In this document: positions 45,946 to 57,758 of the stretch, in pieces
How positions within the stretch are numbered: the first letter of the stretch is position 1
Layout of the letters: the number at the start of each line of letters is the position of its first letter
Source of the DNA: Anastrepha obliqua
Lineage: Eukaryota; Arthropoda; Insecta; Diptera; Tephritidae
DNA length: 64,000 bases
NCBI RefSeq assembly: GCF_027943255.1
Contig: NC_072894.1
Span: 80,391,601 to 80,455,600 of the forward strand
Reading direction: 5' to 3'
Position numbers and translations under genes: made by a program
Notes under the pieces: model-generated
What the model was told of the DNA's origin: nothing
Seen by the model: only the letters and a program-made list of their open reading frames with translations
Databases searched by the model: none

Positions 45946-46500
45946 ATTATCCATTATTATCCGGGGTGTTTAATGCATGCATGGGAAGCACCCAGTGGTT
46001 TAACCATTCCTCAATTTTTAGAGTTGAGATCTATTGCCGATTCCCTATCCAATCTGGTAACTTCTGTAATGAATGGGCTTGGGTGCGGTTGAAGTCTTAT
46101 ATTGTGTGATGAGGCATGATTTTTGAGTTTTTAGGAGGAAACTTTTTTATTGTGGGAACTTTGAGATCACGTTGAATTTGTGCATTTGGGATATAGTATA
46201 GTGCATTATCGATCATTCTGATAGTTTTCGATGGGAATCTGTAGAGTATTTCGATGTTTGAGTTAGCTGCACCGCAGAGTTTCGAAGTTTGATTCCTAGT
46301 GCCTTGCGTTTAGTAAAAATATGGGTTTGTCATGAGAGCTTGCAAACAAAAACAAAATTCGAAAATTTTTCATTGTTTTAAATTCAATGAATGTCAAAAC
46401 AATTGCTCGTATCGTTTTAGATATCAATTAGGAAAAATAAAGTAAAAACAGTTGTTTCTTCTAAAACCTTAATTTTGTATATTTAATTAATTTAATTTAA
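45946..46500 (-). pseudogene. Jockey-like LINE remnant, C-terminal part of ORF2
   Basis: The minus strand gives NSNIEILYRFPSKTIRMI, then a YIPNAQIQRDLKVPTIKK block. This is the conserved post-RT segment of jockey-type LINEs (IExxQRFQSKxLRxIVNAPWYVxN, then IHRDLxxPxxxxE). Several frame changes are needed to follow it. It continues on the other side of the hairpin as the reverse transcriptase piece at 46720-46930. Confidence 0.6.
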
Positions 46501-46649
46501 TTTTTTTTATTGCATCCAAGTAATAAGTAGTTTGTTTTACAGATATTTGGAAAGTTAAGTGATGCTGCAAGACAGAGCGATGGCCTTGCAGCATCACTTA
46601 ACTTTCCAGTAAAACAAATTACTTATTACTTGGATGCAATAAAAAAAAG
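46501..46649. repeat. Long near-perfect hairpin inside the LINE remnant
   Basis: The left arm 46501-46571 and right arm 46585-46649 are inverted copies with a loop of about 13 bases. The pairing is essentially perfect except for an extra AGATAT-type bulge in the left arm. The outer ends are TTTTTTTTATTGCATCC and its complement. A transcript would give a hairpin with a stem of about 63 bp. A palindromic MITE insertion or an inverted duplication of local sequence are the two simplest readings; a precursor of small RNAs is possible. Confidence 0.85.
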
Positions 46650-46719
46650 AGACTCATTTAGGAATCTGTAATTAAATTTTTCAAATATTTACTGTGAAAA
46701 TTTAGACAAGTCAAGATCA

Positions 46720-46935
46720 GTTGGTTTTTTCGTTTAAGTCTCTCTTTGACTGAGATCCTAGCAGCCAGTGCAGTTAGGGACAGCGATTTTTAATTTTGTT
46801 TTTTATTATACCCTATGATCGGGTCTCTATGAGATGCCATTATTGTAGTGTCATCTGCAAACGTCGCAATCATCATGTTTTCTGAAGATGGTTCCAGTAA
46901 ATCAGCAGTAGAGATGAGATACAGAGTGGGTTTAA
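46720..46935 (-). pseudogene. Jockey-like LINE reverse transcriptase piece
   Basis: The minus strand reads MMIATFADDTTIMASHRDPI, containing the catalytic FADD of LINE reverse transcriptases in the typical jockey-clade context (TFADDTAIMA). The reading is lost to stops within about 40 codons on either side. Together with 45946-46500 it forms one decayed LINE interrupted by the hairpin. Confidence 0.7.
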
Positions 46936-48087
46936 GAGTTCAATGTATGAACATCCGCTATTATATTTATCATAAAATTTTCTGTCATTGACGCAACTTT
47001 TTAGCATTAGAAAGTATTTAAAGTATTGGAGTGCTCACAAAAACGCTGCGAACGCTGTGAAATGTAATTTCCAGCGATTTGCAAGCATGAAAAATTACTA
47101 AAAATAAAAAAAAACACAATCAGGGTTAAACTAATTTCCTTGCGCCACATAATATTTTGAAACAAATGAAAAAAAGTAGTTCCTTAAATCTAAATCAGGT
47201 TTTATATAAATCTTTTCCGATCACTAATTGCCGACAAAGAACTAGTTTGAATGATAATAGAAGCAACATTTTTGAATAATTACGCGCAGACACATACATA
47301 CGAGTATACGTGAATAGTTCTGCAAATTAATATTTAAATGAGATCTAAAGCACGATGTGTAAAATAAACCCATAATTATTTTTAATTTATATTTTGACAT
47401 TTTGTGTGCCACCTGCATGACATCATACACATTTAAACGAATTTATGCCATATGCCCCTATAGCAACATGCAAAGGACATGAGTGGTGACATCCACATAC
47501 AAAATGGAAAAATAAAAAATAAACAAACCAAAGTTTTCTACACATTTTCATGCACATTCATTTGCCCATTATTTTGGTGCTGAAATTAGACAATTGAATT
47601 TACGAATCAATTAGATGGTAGATAGAAAAAATGTTCCACGCATCAATTGCCTGGCTGGCGTAGCGACGCGTCATGCTGTGTGGCAATGTGGAACGAGACG
47701 TTTTGCTGACAATCTGATGATATCTGAATTTCAATTGCACATACGCTTGTATGTATTGACAAACATATGTATGGATGTATATACATGTATGCATGCCTAC
47801 ACACATATGTACGAGTATTTATGTGGTAGAAAAGCAAGTAAAATTTCAATTTATTTACATTGCAAAATTTTGCTTTGAAGACGTTCTGATTTTCCATATG
47901 CCTTTATGGAGGTTGTGTTTATTCAAATTACGCAAAGAAAAATCTTTGTGTTTTTTTATCAAAATCGTGAAAAAAAGAATTATTTTACTGCCTAAGTAAC
48001 GAAACATTGTGGGAAATAATAAATTAAGAATTGAGTTTTTTTTTCAAATTGCGGTATTTTAAAATGATTCTACATAATTTTCATACC
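46936..48087. other. Non-coding, nothing recognised
   Basis: No gene is seen. Microsatellite ATACATGTATGCATGC-type sequence lies near 47760-47810. Confidence 0.4.
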
Positions 48088-48239
48088 CGAATGGCAGATT
48101 TCGAAATTTCCTATTGTCTGCCGAGGGGCGAAAGCTATTAGAAAAAGCTGTTTCTTCATTTTGCTGTTTCACGGAGATTTGAACCTACGTCTTTCGAATG
48201 GTAGTCACGCACCAATCCATTTGGCTATGGCGGCCGCAT
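48088..48239 (-). mobile_element. SINE, head and part of body
   Basis: The minus-strand copy has the head (CGGCCGCCATAGCCAAATGG, GGTTGGTGCGTGACTACCAT) and a B box close to consensus (GGTTCAAATC). The body runs to the CCCTCGGCAGACAATAGG block. The 3' end and some internal body are missing. Confidence 0.75.
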
Positions 48240-49033
48240 TAGATGGAATTAGATAGAGAATTAGATTAGTCACTCGAAAATGAGAATGTTTTATTTAAAA
48301 ATTAGAATGATGTATTCTTAAAACTTCAACACTTTAATCAAGAAACATCAAGAATGCGCTCCAAATTCACTGCAAAACGAAAGAATCTCGTGAACAGAAT
48401 TTACAAAATATATCCGATTTGTCGTCAAGAAATTAACAGCCTTTCATTAAAAAAAAAAAAACTTGAAGCCCTTATACGTCCCAAGTGTAGCTTACAAAAC
48501 CACTTGGGACTGATAAAGTCTGGACCCACCGAACATCAAATAAAAGACGGTTGCAAATCAAAAATTCTTTCTTAAGAACAGAGCTATGGTATCGTGGATA
48601 AAGGAGAAGTGCGGCTTTACTCGTACGGCAATTTAGGCGCATATTAATTCAGAATTCAATGCTTTTTCTTCCAAAAGTAATTACCTTGCCGGTGAGCTGT
48701 ACAGCTGTTGAGTCGAGCACAATGAACAGTAACGTTAATGGAGAGACGCGTGTAGTATTCGTTACTACATTGAACGGCGACTTACAAGTCGACACACTTG
48801 CATGCATCGACGAAACGAACTTAAATTTGTCGTCATGCGAGCGGTGTGTCAAATCTAGATCACACAGGTGGGCGATCAAAAAATGTACGTCCATATCAGA
48901 GATCAGTATTGATTATTAAGTTATCAAAAAATTTTGTGTTATTTGCATTGGTATCATGAAGAAAAATGTAAGTAAAATAGATTACTTCTTTTGAACAAAG
49001 AATAATTGAATTATTGATGGGTTAATCTGTAGA
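48240..49033. other. Non-coding flank of the Tc3-like element
   Basis: No gene is recognised. Bases 48650-48920 are open in both directions (81-86 codons) but carry no motif. Part of this may be the 5' end of the Tc3-like transposon; I could not define its terminal repeat. Confidence 0.35.
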
Positions 49034-49960
49034 ATGCCACGTGGAAGCCATTTATCCGATGAAGAGCGTGGTCTGATTAAAGGGCTAAGCGAAAACGACA
49101 AAAGTATTCATGAAAGTGCTGCTAGAGTAAATCGGCATAGAAATACCATCAGTAATTTTCTTAAAAATCCAGAAACATATTGTCAACTCAAACGAAGCGG
49201 CAGGCCAACTAACATCGACAGCAGATGCAAACGAGAAATTCGTCGTCTGGCTGCTCAAAAAGAAATGTTTTGCAAGGAAATCAAATACCATTTAAGTCTT
49301 ACGATCATCGATAGACGAATACGTCAAATTTTGGTCGAGGACGGAACACTTAAGTATTGTTTGCGGAAGCCGGTACCAAGACTATTAGACGCCACATTAA
49401 GACTCGTTTAGCATTTGCCGGAAAATATTGTATACATTTTGGACTAACGAATTCCGAACTTTGTATTTTCGGACGAAAAAAGTTCAACTTAGATGGCCCA
49501 GATTTTTGCCAGAAATATTGGCGGGACCTTAGGCAACCACGGCAAACGTAATCACTATGGCGGGTCTTTGATGATTTGGGCCGCTTTTGGACATGGTGGA
49601 AAGTCTCCAATTTGTTTTATTCCAATAAGAACCAATGCAAAATTCTATGTTGAAATATTAGAGGATATTCTCATTGAGTTTGCGGGAAACATATACGGAG
49701 ACGACTGGGTTCTCCAGGATGACAACGTCCCAATCCATACGGCTTGTTTAACTAAGGCCTTCTTATCGTCAAAAAAAATTTCAGCTCTGGCTCGTATTTA
49801 TAAAAATGGTCGGCAGTTTGAGACAATCAAGGACTTGAAAGGTGGTTTAGTGGAAGAGTGGAATAAGATAGGTGATTCCACTCTTCAAAACTTGGCAGAC
49901 TCTATGCCTAAACGTATAAATGATGTCCTTTCTCAAAATGAAAAACATATTAATTATTAG
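49034..49960 (+). pseudogene. Tc3-like transposase, frameshifted and lacking the third catalytic residue
   Basis: It starts MPRGSHLSDEERGLIKGLSE, as Tc3-type transposases do, with the helix-turn-helix DNA-binding region in residues 1-120. The reading must change frame near 49370 and again in an A-run at about 49475, where one base appears lost. There the first catalytic block VFSDEKKFNL is split between frames. The second, VLQDDNVPIHTA, is intact. From LSSKKISALA the protein jumps to RIYKNGRQFE near 49792. The segment that should carry the SPDLNPIEN block with the catalytic Glu (DD34E) is deleted. The C-terminus then continues normally to MPKRINDVLSQ. The copy cannot encode an active enzyme. 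Confidence 0.85.
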
Positions 49961-50370
49961 AAAATGGAAAGTTATAGAAACGTCGAAAAAAGTGTAAAGG
50001 AAGGACAATGCACATATACTTACTTCATATGAAGTTATTTTAATTTCCTTTTAAATTTAATAAGTTTAGTCAAGTTGAATTTTTTTTGTATACTTTTTTG
50101 TTCCCATTTTTCTTAAATAAATATTTAAATTATTGTTGAACCTTTCTCCTGCTTCTGTATAGTTTTTCATTTGAAAATTCCCTTCCACATATACATTACA
50201 TATTTCTGTGAGGTATATGGGCTAAAATAAAAACGTACGTGGAAAATCAAATTGGAGCCCTTTGTAGAAGGGCTAAACTTAGCAGAACAACGATTATAAT
50301 GCTTGTCATATTTGATGGACGAAGCTAAAGCTTTTCGTACAAGTGCTGTATATGTATATGTAAATATAAT
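49961..50370. other. Non-coding flank
   Basis: Probably 3' non-coding sequence of the Tc3-like element followed by unassigned DNA. Confidence 0.4.
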
Positions 50371-50441
50371 ATAATTGGCGCTTACACCCTTTTAGGGGGT
50401 TTGGCCGCGCTCACCCTCCTATTCGTGGTGTGCATCTTGAT
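50371..50441 (-). mobile_element. SINE, 3' end only
   Basis: The piece begins in minus orientation with GCGCCAATTATATT, followed by the AAAGGGTGTAAG and GCGCGGCCAAACCCCC blocks. About 70 bp remain. Confidence 0.6.
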
Positions 50442-50559
50442 AAATTTCCGCCGAGTTGACCGCCACATTGTATAAGTATAAGGTCTAAAAACTGTACAAA
50501 GTGTAACTAAGTTCATAGCATTTTTACCGAAGACTTTTATTTAAGCAATAATTATATCA

Positions 50560-51110
50560 ATAAGTTAATCATTCCACCCACTCCTTTCTTTGCTTCATAT
50601 TGATGTATAGGCACAATTTCTCATCTCCCGTGACGATTCGGTGCAAAAAGCACTTTTTATGACCGCGTGTTGCTCTATAGCTCTGAGAAGCAATTTGAAG
50701 GTGACTTTCTTTGCTTTTTTTCGTTGAGTTCGTGTTGCACCCAAGCTCCCAATTTTTCGCTAGATCCTATTGAATGAAGGTGATTGAGAATCATTTTATA
50801 ATCTCAGTTAATTTTTTACGCCAGTTCACGACTGGTTTGGCGAGTTTTCCTTCAAAAGTGGTTTGAGACGTTCTTCATCGAATTCAGAAGGCCTTCCGCT
50901 GTGGGACGTGTCATCGACGTAAATGTCGCCATTTTTGAACTTTGCAAACCATTTCCGTGCTGCAGATTCGTCTATGACACCTTCTCCATACACTTCGCAA
51001 ATGTCGCGGACTGTTTCGGTAGCTTTTTGACCTCGATGAAAAGCAAAGAAGAGCAGGTGTGGAAAATGTTGATTTTAGCCTCCTGAGTATGCCATTTCTA
51101 AGCTACAAAA
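50560..51110 (-). pseudogene. Mariner transposase, N-terminal half
   Basis: Read downward from about 51095, the minus strand gives NQHFPHLLFFAFHRGQKA, then ETVRDICEVYGEGVIDESAA, RKWFAKFKNGD and SGRPSEFDEERLKPLL: the paired helix-turn-helix region of mariners. After a gap comes LGAWVQHELNEKK (the WVPHEL linker motif) and a decayed stretch before the first catalytic Asp. The catalytic domain is absent. Stops interrupt the frame. The pattern fits cecropia- or mauritiana-type mariners, distinct from the 60-kb copy. Confidence 0.7.
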
Positions 51111-51565
51111 CTAATAAAAAATGAAATAACTCAGAAATATAAACAACATAGCTTGGGAGAGCAGAGAGAGTTCTCGCGAAAGTATAAAAACGCTATGAAC
51201 TTTTTCCCCAACCCAATATCTTCAATATATTACCCATGGCTCTACCAGAAATGCGGATGTCCTAATTTTCTTTTGATTATCAATTATGTAAGGTGGAAAA
51301 ACTCTTTACATATTTGCGTCACTTATCTCTCACAGTTCTATAGAGAGCTCTTCTTAACTTTGCCTATTGCTTACTTAAGTCTATTTGTATACATTTATTT
51401 ATTTTTTACACTTTGTTTATGGAGTAGTGAGCAAGAGCGCCATAAATTAAATAGCTACAATTGAAGTCAGAAAAACGAAACCAAAAATCACAACAATATC
51501 AGAACTGGAACAACACACGGAACACACAGAAATAATCGTAGCAAACCATACAAGTTTACACCAAA
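51111..51565. other. Non-coding; TATAAAA at 51183
   Basis: No gene is supported. GTATAAAAACG at about 51182 would fit a TATA box, and A-rich leader-like sequence precedes the small ORF at 51566. The link is speculative. Confidence 0.25.
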
Positions 51566-51781
51566 ATGAAATTACATATATACCTAGTATACATATTTGT
51601 ACATGCATATAACTGGACCGTGACGCACGCTAAGGCAAGTACAGGCCTCTTTTTTCGTCTACCTAAAATGCTTGCAACTTATTTTGCGGGCAAGGATTGC
51701 AGGAAGAAGTTGACTTGCGTGACTGATTCGGTTGCTGTTGTATTCAACATAACAGCAAAACAAAAAAAAAAACACAAATAA
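51566..51781 (+). CDS. Candidate small secreted peptide (71 codons)
   Basis: The ORF starts in a good fly context (CCAAAATG). It begins MKLHIYLVYIFVHAYNW, a short positive N-terminus plus a hydrophobic stretch that could be a signal peptide, with possible cleavage after THAKA near residue 24. Three cysteines and a Lys-rich end (KQKKKHK) follow. An A-rich leader and a TATAAAA about 380 bases upstream are compatible with a gene. The family is unknown, the 3' end runs into an A-run, and chance is a serious alternative. Confidence 0.2.
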   Translation: MKLHIYLVYIFVHAYNWTVTHAKASTGLFFRLPKMLATYFAGKDCRKKLTCVTDSVAVVFNITAKQKKKHK

Positions 51782-54659
51782 TAACAAACACCTCCGAGGA
51801 GTTCGTGTTTGCTGGCCTGTTTATGCTTTCATATATGAAATGATGCGCGCTGCACGGAAGCTAAGAATGCATGGCTACTCGCATATATGCATATACACTT
51901 TTTAATGTGTGCATACATATTAATTTCTTGTACATACTTATTCAAAGATCGCTTCAATACGATGCATCCAAAAATAGTAAACCCGCAAGGCGCGAAATGC
52001 AATCCAGCAGCTAACTAAAGGAAATTGCGAGACATGTTGCCAGACATACCCCAGCAAGCAAAAATTTGCCAACTTTGTTTAAGCTAGCGATACGTTGCGA
52101 ACTCGGTAAATAATATAAATATGTCGAGTTCGTCACGAACTCCTTCCAAAACTATAAATCGGAAAGGCTTAATTCTTTGCTTATGAATATTTTCTTTGAA
52201 AGAGAGAATGGTACGAAGAGAAAAAAATAATTTTAGATGGTTCAATAGCGGGTATGTCAATATTGACACGCTTTTTGTTCTATAATATCTATCGGGTGTT
52301 TTTTTTAAGAACTTGGGTTCAGCCAGCGTGGCAGAACTATGAACTTAGCGAAGAGGTTTTAAGTTTTCGAAGCCTAATGAATGCGTAAAAAATTATATTT
52401 TAATAATAAAAATAAAACCATCAAAGGCTAGGATATTGCTTTGCGCATTCAAACCTTTTGGCTCTCGGCGAAATTGGTCTCTTCTACTGCTTGGCTTGGT
52501 GCTTTCAGATAATAAGTACTAAATTGTAATCCAAAAGATTTCCAAAATCCAGTAGGCTTAGGTAATTTTCAATGACACTGAATATGCTAGACAGAGCGCT
52601 ATGTTGTTCAAACGTCGGAATTTCGTATATTATTGTTCTACATTTTAACGCTTTAAAATCCAAATATAAAAAATTCTGCATGGTGAACGAAGTCTATGAA
52701 TATTTTATTGACTGCATTTGTAACGAGAATGATAAATTACAAGATTTGGCCATCCGCAAGAAAATTGTGAGAGTAACTTTCGCAGCTACGTCGTGGGGGA
52801 CTTGACAGCTTAAGTGTGACTGCTTATTTCACACGTATTCTCAACCTATTCTAATTAGTCGTGGGGCAATGATTGCGTTCTTTTTTTCGTATATAACTGA
52901 TGCAATCTCAGGTTTTGCCGACCTCTGCTCTAAACAAACCTTTGTCATAACCATACCTAGGGACATCTTTCGTTTGAAGTTGACAATTTCTATAACCTGA
53001 AAAGCTTATGAAGCCTTAACAGGGTCGGAAAACACAAAGCATGGCAAGTTCTGACTTTAGAAAGCATTAATTAGGAATTCGGAAATTCAAATCTGGGAAG
53101 ATGCTAGTAAATATTTATTTATTTACATATTTACTTAAAATGTAATTATAAATAATCATTTAAAAAAGTAGAGGCTACTGGCCTGATGCTAGTAAATATA
53201 ATTTCGAATTCCTTCAGATCTTGGCAACTTTGATATTTTGCTTACTGGGATATTGATTATTTTGCGCGCACGCACTCACGCTGTTCATGTTGGTGGTGGC
53301 GGTGGCGGTGGCGATTGTGATGGTATTGCATTAATGGTTGATGTGACCTGAATTCACCCAATGAAAGCTTTGTTACTGTTTACTTGAAATAAAATATTTT
53401 TATTTTTTTGTTAATTTTTTTCCGCGATTAGCTAGTTTCTTCTACATACCCATACATAATGACATACGTAAAAACAGGAGTAATAAAAATTTCGGTTTAA
53501 ATTTACGCTGAACTGAAAAAACGCAAACCTCAACGTTTTGCTCCGATTTGTTTCCGATGAATTTTTTTAATTCAGCAGCAGATTAGAAGCACAAACAAAA
53601 GAAGAAGAAAACAAATTGAAAGAAACAGCTTTGGTAATCATTTTTATTTGCGTGCAACTACCTGGCACTAGCAGCAAACTTAGCGGTTGCATGTTGCACA
53701 TCCCTACACAATTGAGCTATAGTTGCTTTGAAATGCGGTGAAATTTAATTAATGTGTTAAATATGGTATGTATGCAATAAATTTAATTGTGTGCATGTAT
53801 GTGAGTGTTTACAGTTATGTTGTATGGGTTAGCACCGATCAACCTTTGTTTTTGTGTGTTTAATTGCTCGTTAGAAAATTTTTAAAAAGAAGAAAGAAAG
53901 CGGCAAAAATTTCATAATTAGCTGGCAATCTCGGCTGATTCGTATGAATTCGTATATGTATGAATTTAGGTGTGCATGCAGTATTTTCTAAGCAAGTATG
54001 CAGATGGATATAATATTGATATTTGTTTTTTGTATTTATGCACATCTTTTCTGCTCTTCTGGCCCACTTTTTCACGGCCAATTGTTTGCATGAGTTGCAT
54101 GCCACATTTTACATATGAAGTTCACTCATTTGCCATTAATTTAGAGCACTTTTTGCTGATGGCTATATTCTAAAACTTCTTCATACTTCCCCCTATTGGT
54201 GCTCCGATGCTGCCTACTGTAAAAAAGAATAATTTTCGACTCGCGAAATTGGCAGCTGCAGGTAAATGTAAATAAGTAACAAACCATTTTTTTTTACCAT
54301 CGTTAAGGCATTAATGAACATGATTGACTTGAGCGCCGACGGCAATGGCAATAAGTTGGTAGTGAAGGGCGTGCGGCCAATTTAGAAAATATTAAAAAGC
54401 TGTTCAATAAAGTGAATATTTGTGGTTCGTAAAAAAGTTGTGAAACCTGAAAAAAACGAAGTCATACGAACTTTAATACATGCAAGGTGATGTTTTGTTC
54501 AGACTTGTGTGAATCTGTGTGAATCCTAAAGTTATTTTCGGTATATTTGTCGAAAAACAGCCACACACCACTTGCGATTAAAAATTTTTGAGATTTAATT
54601 TTTTTTAATTTAATTTTAATTGATTATCAAAGTAAAAAATGTGTGAAAATAATACAAAA
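51782..54659. other. Non-coding; GGTGGC tract at about 53293-53325
   Basis: No gene is supported in 2.9 kb. A GGTGGC-type run lies near 53300. Bases 52080-52270 and 52570-52800 hold ORFs without motifs. Confidence 0.45.
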
Positions 54660-55490
54660 TTAAGAATCACCCAGAAACGAATCCCAAGCTGCCCCAATAT
54701 GACTTGCAGGTATTTTGGCTCACTCGCGGACAATGGCTTTTTTCAGCGCCTCGAGACTTGTGAATCTTTTAGTTTGGACCTTCCTCTTCAAAATAGCCCA
54801 AAGAGAATAATCCATCGGATTCGCGTGTGATGAATTTGAGAGCCATTGTGTGGACGTTATGAAGTTCGGAACGTTGTTTTTTAACCATTCTTGGTTCACC
54901 CGAGCTTTGTGAGACGGTGCCGAGTCTTGTTGAAACGTCATGGCTTGCCACCGAAATGTTTGTCTGCCTACGGCTTCAAAGCAACCTCTAGATACTTTCC
55001 CGATAATACTTCGCATTTACCTTGACGCGAGGCTCGATGAAAACGTTTGGAGAGCGCCCATCTGCGGTTACAGCGACCCACACCATTACCTGTAACGGAT
55101 GCTGCCTCCTGGTGGCCAATCGATGACTCAAATTCTCGTATGAACGGTCGGTCAAATAAACCCCATCATTTTGGGAGTTTACGAATTGCTGAATTTGAAA
55201 AATTGTCTCGTCAGAAATCAGACTGTTCGGAAATTGATTGCTTTCGGCCAACTGAAGCAACTCTTTCACTCTCTCAAGTCTAACTTGTTGCTGCTTTGGT
55301 GTGAGATCATGCGCCTTGCGGCGGATGCTACGGTCAGATATTTTGAGTTCTTTCGCCATTTGATTGGCACTTCGTCGGGCATTTCGCTCAACTCGCTTCT
55401 TCCCTTTTTGAACCATTTCACGTGATGTTGCAGTCTTTTGATCACACTCAAACACTCGGTAGCTGCACCCTAGTGCGATACTCACAGTGG
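54660..55490 (-). pseudogene. maT-type (DD37D) transposase, frameshifted
   Basis: The minus strand gives the second helix-turn-helix (MAKELKISDRSIRRKAHDL), then SLISDETIFQIQQF with the first catalytic Asp. FQQDSAPSHKARVNQEWLK holds the second Asp and ANPMDYSLWAI the third. I count 37 residues between the second and third, the spacing that defines maT elements. Two ORFs (55494-54988 and 55016-54720) meet at a frameshift. After IVRE a TGA stands where Trp is expected, and the tail continues in frame as AKIPASHIGAAWDSFL. The N-terminus ends abruptly at the SINE at 55491. Confidence 0.8.
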
Positions 55491-55714
55491 GCATGAAACA
55501 CCAAATACTAGAAAATGTTTCTCTAATAGCGATCGCCTCTCGGCAGACAATGGCAAATCTCTGAGTGTATTTCTGCTATGAAAAAGCTAATCATGAAAAT
55601 AATCTGCCATTCGAGGCATAAAACTGTGAGGGATCCGCATTTGTAAATCAACACCTGGATTGTAGAAGAAGTTGCGCCAAATATCTAATGAAAGATGTAC
55701 GGCCCAATTAAATT
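55491..55714 (+). mobile_element. SINE without head
   Basis: The copy starts GCATGAAACACCAAATACTA and keeps the CTCTCGGCAGACAATGGC and ATGAAAAAGCTAATCATG blocks, a CTGCCATTCGAGGC relic, and a decayed end GGCCCAATTA. It abuts the N-terminal side of the maT pseudogene, so one truncated the other or they share a breakpoint. Confidence 0.65.
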
Positions 55715-57758
55715 AAATATTTTACAGCGTCAGTTTCGCTATTTAATAGCGACCCCCGTACTTGAATAGTACGATACTTATGCAAGCGTCGGTCTGTCTA
55801 AAATTGTCTGCCTTATAAACAGACGAGTTCTATCGTCCGCATTTCGGTGACTGCTTTAAAAGTGACGCAAAACCGAAGCAGAGTGGCTTCCAGTTTTATG
55901 TCAGCCACGTCGCTAACTATCCCGAATAAAATAGTTCTGCACTACTCTCCAGAGCTTCAAATTAAATGTTGATGGCTTGCACGCATGTATGTGTATGTAC
56001 GACTGCCTATATATGTATATGTGTAAAATATGCCACGAGTATGCGAAGAGGGGTTCGCAAGAGGCATTTAAAATATTTATGCATTGCAAAGGAACATAAA
56101 TTTACGTCGACATATAGCCAGAAAAAGGAAAGCATTGCGCAGACTAGGCAGAGCTGCGCTGTATTTAAAGCATTTGCTGCAAAATATTCTGCAAGCGCAC
56201 TCCAAAGCAACTGCCATGGAACAACTGCAGCAACTTTATAGCTTCGGCTTGAACTCGACGACGCGCAACAGACGGACAGCAACATAAACTAAAAATTGAA
56301 ATCCTATTCATGTCGTGTGTTGTTTTGACTTATGTCAAATCGGTAAAGGGGCTTGCAGAAGGCGGGGGTGAAACTGAAGCGCCAAAGTTGAAGGTGAAGG
56401 TAAGGATGGTGGTGGCGAAGGCGGCGACAACGACGTTGACATAGGCGGTCGCTGTGATGGAAGTGCTATTTGTGTTGAAGTAGTGGGTTGGTGTACTTGT
56501 TGTTGTTGTAGATTGTTGGTCTTGGAAATAGCAACGACATGTAAACACAAATAAATATTGTGGAAATGAAATCAGAGAGATAGCAAGCAAGGAAATAAAA
56601 TAAGTTGAGCACTAGAAAAGATTACTTGCTGAAGAATGTGACACATCCACTCAAGCCGTCACCTCGCCAGCGAGGGAAAAGCCAAGCGACAACCGCATGT
56701 AGCAGGGAGTGTTTGGTATTGTTTCGCTATGCGCCAGTCTACCAACTGCCAACTGCAACTAAATGCACACAAGCATTTATTCATACGTCTGTATGTACCT
56801 ATTCATGTATGTATGTATGTAACTGCAAAAGGGACTAACTGTTATATGTATTTATATATGTATATTATATAGTAGTATGTGGGTCTGCCCGTTTGAGTCA
56901 CTACACGCATGCGCGCAATTCAATGCTGTGGCAATTGTGATGTGACAGCAACAACGTGTCGCTTATGCGGTTGAATGAGAAAAAAGGGTGAAATAGGGTG
57001 ATGGTACTCAAAATCTGACAGTTGGATTTGTGCGCACAGCTACATATGTATATTGATTGACATTCGAATGTGCGCGAAATACAAGTAGTGTCACAATAAC
57101 CTCATCAAGCGTGTGTTAGGTTGAGTTTTTGTTGCTTTACAATGACTTACATTGATGTTGTTGTGGCATGTTGCAACTAACGCTGCTGCTGCAACAATTG
57201 TGCATAGTATACTGACTGCCACGATGTCTGTGATGACTACGCACTGCTATGCCGTTTTCTTCGATTACAAATTTTGATTGAGTTGTTGTCGTGGCATGGA
57301 TTTTCTCCATTTTTCCAACAAGCACAAGCATGTGCTTGTGGCAGCTGTTGCATGAACATTAAATTTAATCTCCTTACCTTTGTACGCGCAAATGGTTGCG
57401 CGATTATTATTCGCATAATGAAATATCGAATGATAGTAACTTTTGAAGTGCTGGCATATAATTTATTATCTATTATTTTATTTTCATTTTATTATTCACA
57501 CAGTCGTTGCAACCGAGAGTGCTTGCGCGTGGCATTTCGGCTGTTACTCTGAAACATGTGGGCTTAAATCCTAACTTACTAACTGAACAACTTATGAATC
57601 CCTACTCCGAATCACCGAGTAAATTTCTGTCATGCAAATGTTCTCTTATAGTGTTTTATTTTTTCGAAAAATGCCATCTCTTTACTGGTCGATATTACGA
57701 ATATATTGGCATAAGCCCTATGAAATGTTTCGTAATTCAGAATATGTATGAATAGAAT
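55715..57758. other. Non-coding, two GC-richer patches
   Basis: Bases 56040-56290 are GC-richer and carry overlapping ORFs of 67 (+), 91 (+) and 92 (-) codons. The 67-codon one (56084-56287) is Arg/Leu-rich, but no family is recognised. Bases 56340-56480 have GGCGG/GGTGG runs. Tandem (TATG)n sits near 56803-56822. None of it is a supported gene; untranslated exons or regulatory patches are possible. Confidence 0.35.
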
